The position numbers were made by a program, and so were the translations under genes. 7,028 nt of DNA. Source: Nitrospiraceae bacterium. Lineage in GTDB: Bacteria; Nitrospirota; Thermodesulfovibrionia; Thermodesulfovibrionales; Dissulfurispiraceae. Shown here one piece after another: positions 4,422 through 7,028 of this stretch (the stretch's first letter is position 1; every line of letters begins with the position of its first letter). The stretch is from contig PMYY01000252.1 of the NCBI GenBank assembly GCA_003170655.1, positions 355-7,382 on the forward strand, in the 5' to 3' direction. A model generated the notes under the pieces. It was not told the DNA's origin and did not search any database. It was given only the letters and a program-made list of their open reading frames with translations.

Positions 4422-4443
4422 TCCCAGAATGAGTATTTTGGGA
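4422..4443 (+). repeat. 9-bp hairpin after the putative leader ORF
   Basis: TCCCAGAAT (4422-4430) pairs with ATTTTGGGA (4435-4443), with one G-U wobble, around a GAGT tetraloop. No U-tract follows (AATTGATTG), so it is not a standard terminator. It could be a regulatory stem in the leader of the ATPase transcript. Confidence 0.45.
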
Positions 4444-4752
4444 AATTGATTGTGAGGAGGAGCGTGAAAATAAGACAACTGATTGGCGTGCGAAGAGAAC
4501 TTTGGTCGACGGCGTCACTGGCAGTGCTCCCGTGCGTCAATAGATGAAGCACGTTCGCCAGCAGGCCGGTACGCCGGGCAGCTGCGCTTACAACACGTCG
4601 GTGCGAGCGCCGCGTCCGGTGCCGGACTAGCGACGTGCAATAGGGCGGTTAGAAGTGGCGACGTGGCGACTACACTGGAGATATGGCAAGACGACAAGAA
4701 TCCTGCAATTCACGAAATGCCACGTCATAGCAAAAACGGGAGAAAGCGTATT

Positions 4753-7028
4753 ATGAAACCCAACACCGACCCGCCTGAGATTACCGAATCGAAGCCGGCA
4801 AACACCAAGCCTTCTGACATCGCCTCAGCGTCTGTTCCCGACACGCTTTTGACGCTTCAGGTCAACCCCGACACAGGGCTAACGCATAACGAGGTAGACG
4901 TCCGGAGAAATGTGCACGGCTACAATGAAGTGGCAGAACAAAAAGGCCATCCAGTCCTCAAATTCCTCGGGAAATTCTGGGGAATTTCGGCGTGGATGCT
5001 CGAACTGATCATGGTTCTGTCAGCCATACTCGGAAAATATTCTGACCTCATCGTAGTTACCACGCTGTTGGTTATCAACGCAGTGTTGAGTTTCATGCAA
5101 GAGCGCCGAGCTGCCGGTGTCGTTGAGACACTACGGCGACGGCTTCAGGTCAATGCGCGCGTCCGGCGCGATTCGAACTGGCAGGTCATTCCGGCCCGAG
5201 AGCTAGTCCCCGGCGACATCGTTCGTGTGCGATCCGGCGACATCATCCCTGCGGATGTGAAACTGCTCACGGGAGCGTTGACCGTGGATCAGTCGACGCT
5301 AACCGGAGAATCGAAGGACGCGGACAAAACGCTTGGCGAAGTGCTCTCGTCGGGGTCTGTCGTCCGCCGAGGTGAGGGCAACGGAGTGGTTATGCTAACC
5401 GGGGCGAAGACCTACTTTGGCCGCACCACGGAACTTGTGCAGGAGGCGCGTCCGAAACTTCACATCGAAGCGGTTGTGGCCAAAGTCGTCCGCTGGCTCT
5501 TTGTTATTGTTGGCGCACTGCTGGGCGTGGTAGTCGTGTTATCGCTAGTCCGCGGTGCCCCGCTTCTGGAAATGGTTCCGCTTATGCTCGTTCTGTTGAT
5601 GAGCGCTGTGCCGGTGGCCCTCCCCGTTATGTTTACCGTCAGCATGGCCGTGGGGGCGAAGGAACTGGCCAAACGAGGAGTGCTGGTCACCCGCCTCAGC
5701 GCCACAGAAGATGCCGCAACGATGGACGTGCTTTGCGTAGACAAGACGGGCACGATTACGATGAACCAGCTGGCCGTCACCGGGGTGATCCCGCTGGAGC
5801 ACGCGACCGAAGCTGACGTGCTGTTTGCCGGTGCACTCGCCTCTCAGGAGGCTAACCAAGATCCTATTGACCTTGCGTTCCTGGCTGCTGCAAGCGAGCG
5901 GCACATCTTCGACAATCTTCCTAAGGTCGCTGTCATTTCCTTCTCGCCGTTTGATGCTAAAAACCGGCGGACGGAAGCTGTGGTCGAACAGAACGGGCAG
6001 CGGATGCGTGTGATGAAAGGTGCCGTGCGCACCATTGCCGAGACCTGCGGACTTCGGCCTCCAGCTATTGAAGCGTTAGAGGTACGTGTTAGCGAATCCG
6101 CATTGAAGGGATATCGGACGCTAGCGGTGGCGTGCGGCCCCGAGGCGGGCGCTATAGTGCTGGTCGGACTCGTAACGTTGTATGATCCGCCGCGACGGGA
6201 CGCTAAGCGACTCATCGCCACACTCAAAGACCTCGGCGTTCGGGTAAAGATGCTTACCGGCGACGCCTTGGCGGTGGCGAGTGAAATTGCACATGGAGTC
6301 GGACTGCCGAACATTCGACGCATAGCGGATTTGAAGGTCGCGGGTGCTCAGTTCGACAACGAGGCGGTGGACTTGTTGGCAGGTGCGGATGGTTTCGCTG
6401 AAGTATTTCCAGAGGATAAATATGTTGTGGTGAAGCACCTTCAGGCCGCAGGGCACGTGACCGGAATGACGGGCGACGGGGTAAACGATGCGCCAGCACT
6501 CCGCCAGGCAGAAGTAGGAATCGCCGTCAGCACCGCTACCGATGTCGCTAAGGGAGCAGCAAGCGTCGTTCTGACCGAACCGGGGTTGACGAACATCGTG
6601 GCGTTGGTAGAGCAGGGACGGACAATTTACCAACGCATTCTGACTTGGATCATCAACAAGATCAGCCGGACAATCCTGAAAGCCGCCTTCGTGGCCATCG
6701 CGTTTCTTGTGACCGGAAAGTTCGTTGTTTCCGCCTTTGCGATGTTGTTGCTCGTCTTTATGACAGACTTCGCCAAGATCGCCCTTGCCACCGATAACGT
6801 TCATCCCTCCAAGAAACCAGAGACGTGGAACATCGGGGGTTTCATCATCGTGTCCGTGGTCCTGGGCGTCTTCATGGTCGCGGAGGCGCTCCTACTTTTG
6901 TGGATCGGCTGGGAACGTTTCGGATTAGCGACCAACAACAGTGCCCTCTATACCTTCAGTTTCCTGATGCTTCTCTATTTTGCCGTGTTCTCAGTGGTGT
7001 CAGCGAGAGAGCGCCGCTGGTTCTGGGC
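4753..7028 (+). CDS. P-type ATPase, plasma-membrane proton-efflux (P3A) class, 3' end cut by window
   Basis: The frame is open for 758 codons to the window edge. The order is classic: a short polar N-terminus, membrane helices 1-2 (about 77-113), actuator TGES (184-187), helices 3-4 (about 248-300) with PVALP (287-291), phosphorylation site DKTGTIT (Asp330), TGD (502-504), hinge TGDGVND (573-579), then four further helices. Asp672 in helix 6 (MTDFAKI) could be a proton-coupling acid. The GAKELAKRGVLVTRLSATED stretch before Asp330 and the lack of heavy-metal domains or CPC motif favour a proton pump over a metal exporter. About 60-90 residues with the last helices are probably missing. ATG 4753 has GGGAG about 10 bases upstream; an in-frame ATG at 4717 is possible, but family similarity starts near residue 25. 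It would export protons using ATP. Base use looks more GC-rich than the left operons. Confidence 0.9.
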   Translation, partial: MKPNTDPPEITESKPANTKPSDIASASVPDTLLTLQVNPDTGLTHNEVDVRRNVHGYNEVAEQKGHPVLKFLGKFWGISAWMLELIMVLSAILGKYSDLIVVTTLLVINAVLSFMQERRAAGVVETLRRRLQVNARVRRDSNWQVIPARELVPGDIVRVRSGDIIPADVKLLTGALTVDQSTLTGESKDADKTLGEVLSSGSVVRRGEGNGVVMLTGAKTYFGRTTELVQEARPKLHIEAVVAKVVRWLFVIVGALLGVVVVLSLVRGAPLLEMVPLMLVLLMSAVPVALPVMFTVSMAVGAKELAKRGVLVTRLSATEDAATMDVLCVDKTGTITMNQLAVTGVIPLEHATEADVLFAGALASQEANQDPIDLAFLAAASERHIFDNLPKVAVISFSPFDAKNRRTEAVVEQNGQRMRVMKGAVRTIAETCGLRPPAIEALEVRVSESALKGYRTLAVACGPEAGAIVLVGLVTLYDPPRRDAKRLIATLKDLGVRVKMLTGDALAVASEIAHGVGLPNIRRIADLKVAGAQFDNEAVDLLAGADGFAEVFPEDKYVVVKHLQAAGHVTGMTGDGVNDAPALRQAEVGIAVSTATDVAKGAASVVLTEPGLTNIVALVEQGRTIYQRILTWIINKISRTILKAAFVAIAFLVTGKFVVSAFAMLLLVFMTDFAKIALATDNVHPSKKPETWNIGGFIIVSVVLGVFMVAEALLLLWIGWERFGLATNNSALYTFSFLMLLYFAVFSVVSARERRWFW

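Larger units (their letters stand above)
4092..4752. other. Intergenic region between arsR operon and ATPase; no convincing gene
   Basis: These roughly 660 bases separate divergently oriented units. The first part (to about 4450) is AT-rich and the second (about 4480-4700) visibly more GC-rich. I see a possible gene remnant (4136-4267), two hairpins (4195-4214 and 4422-4443), a 10-base perfect palindrome CTACTAGTAG (4233-4242), a promoter-like element with a 12-codon ORF, and two tiny overlapping ORFs, GTG 4464-4547 and ATG 4544-4630. The frame of the ATPase stays open upstream to a TGA just before 4482, but its translation there looks unlike a conserved protein. No tRNA, CRISPR or transposase was found. 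It may be a recombination scar between two blocks of different origin. Confidence 0.5.

Noticed and set aside
4464..4630. Two tiny overlapping plus-strand ORFs (27 and 28 residues) with an ATGA junction
   Set aside because: The first has SD-like purines but only about 3-base spacing; neither translation resembles a known protein, though the first is vaguely like a permease N-terminus. Too weak to call.
4482..4752. N-terminal extension of the ATPase through the open upstream frame
   Set aside because: The frame is open but the translation is low-complexity Arg/Ala/Ser-rich and unlike the family; the ATG at 4753 gives a normal N-terminus.
5460..6804. Long minus-strand ORFs opposite the ATPase (106-227 codons)
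   Set aside because: They are antisense shadows of a well-supported P-type ATPase with all catalytic motifs on the plus strand.

Overview
The window looks like an accessory arsenic-resistance locus from an uncultured anaerobic bacterium, followed after a degraded-looking intergenic stretch by a proton-pump type P-ATPase. The gene set (Acr3-type arsenite permease, an MtrA-like corrinoid protein, DsrE/F/H-like sulfur-relay proteins and apparent selenoproteins) would fit a sulfur- or metal-cycling lineage such as Desulfobacterota or Nitrospirota. That placement is inference; no rRNA or marker gene is present.

Region 1 (1-2247, plus strand) reads as one operon: the C-terminus of an Acr3 arsenite permease, an MtrA-like corrinoid-binding protein, an exported thioredoxin-like protein, a small BFD/CopZ-like iron-sulfur protein, and a CcdA-type membrane thiol transporter. 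The small iron-sulfur gene is interrupted by an in-frame TGA at 1470-1472. The coding frame continues with conserved-looking sequence to a TAA at 1548-1550, and a hairpin of bacterial SECIS type lies at 1484-1503, so I read the gene as a selenoprotein (Sec53).

Region 2 (2353-4091, minus strand) converges on region 1 and reads arsR, a frameshifted dsrE-like gene, a second dsrE-like gene, dsrF/tusC-like, then dsrH/tusB-like. The second dsrE-like gene also carries an in-frame TGA (3138-3136), at the position where its broken neighbour has the first cysteine of a CxxC motif. A SECIS-like hairpin follows, with the same 18-nt spacing from TGA to apical loop as in the first gene. A promoter with an overlapping palindrome precedes arsR, suggesting arsenite-responsive autoregulation of this operon.

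Region 3 (4092-4752) has no convincing gene. It holds a possible remnant of a larger gene, two hairpins, and a promoter-like element followed by a strong ribosome-binding site and a 12-codon ORF. Region 4 (4753 to the window end, plus strand) is a P-type ATPase of the plasma-membrane proton-efflux class, cut by the window edge.

Working model (inference): arsenite export is combined with a thiol/selenol redox relay. CcdA would pass electrons from the cytoplasm to the exported thioredoxin, the Fe-S selenoprotein and the DsrE-type selenoprotein would handle cytoplasmic electrons or sulfur/selenium/arsenic adducts, and the MtrA-like corrinoid protein could carry methyl groups. The two linked, apparently UGA-recoded redox proteins are the most noteworthy feature of the window.
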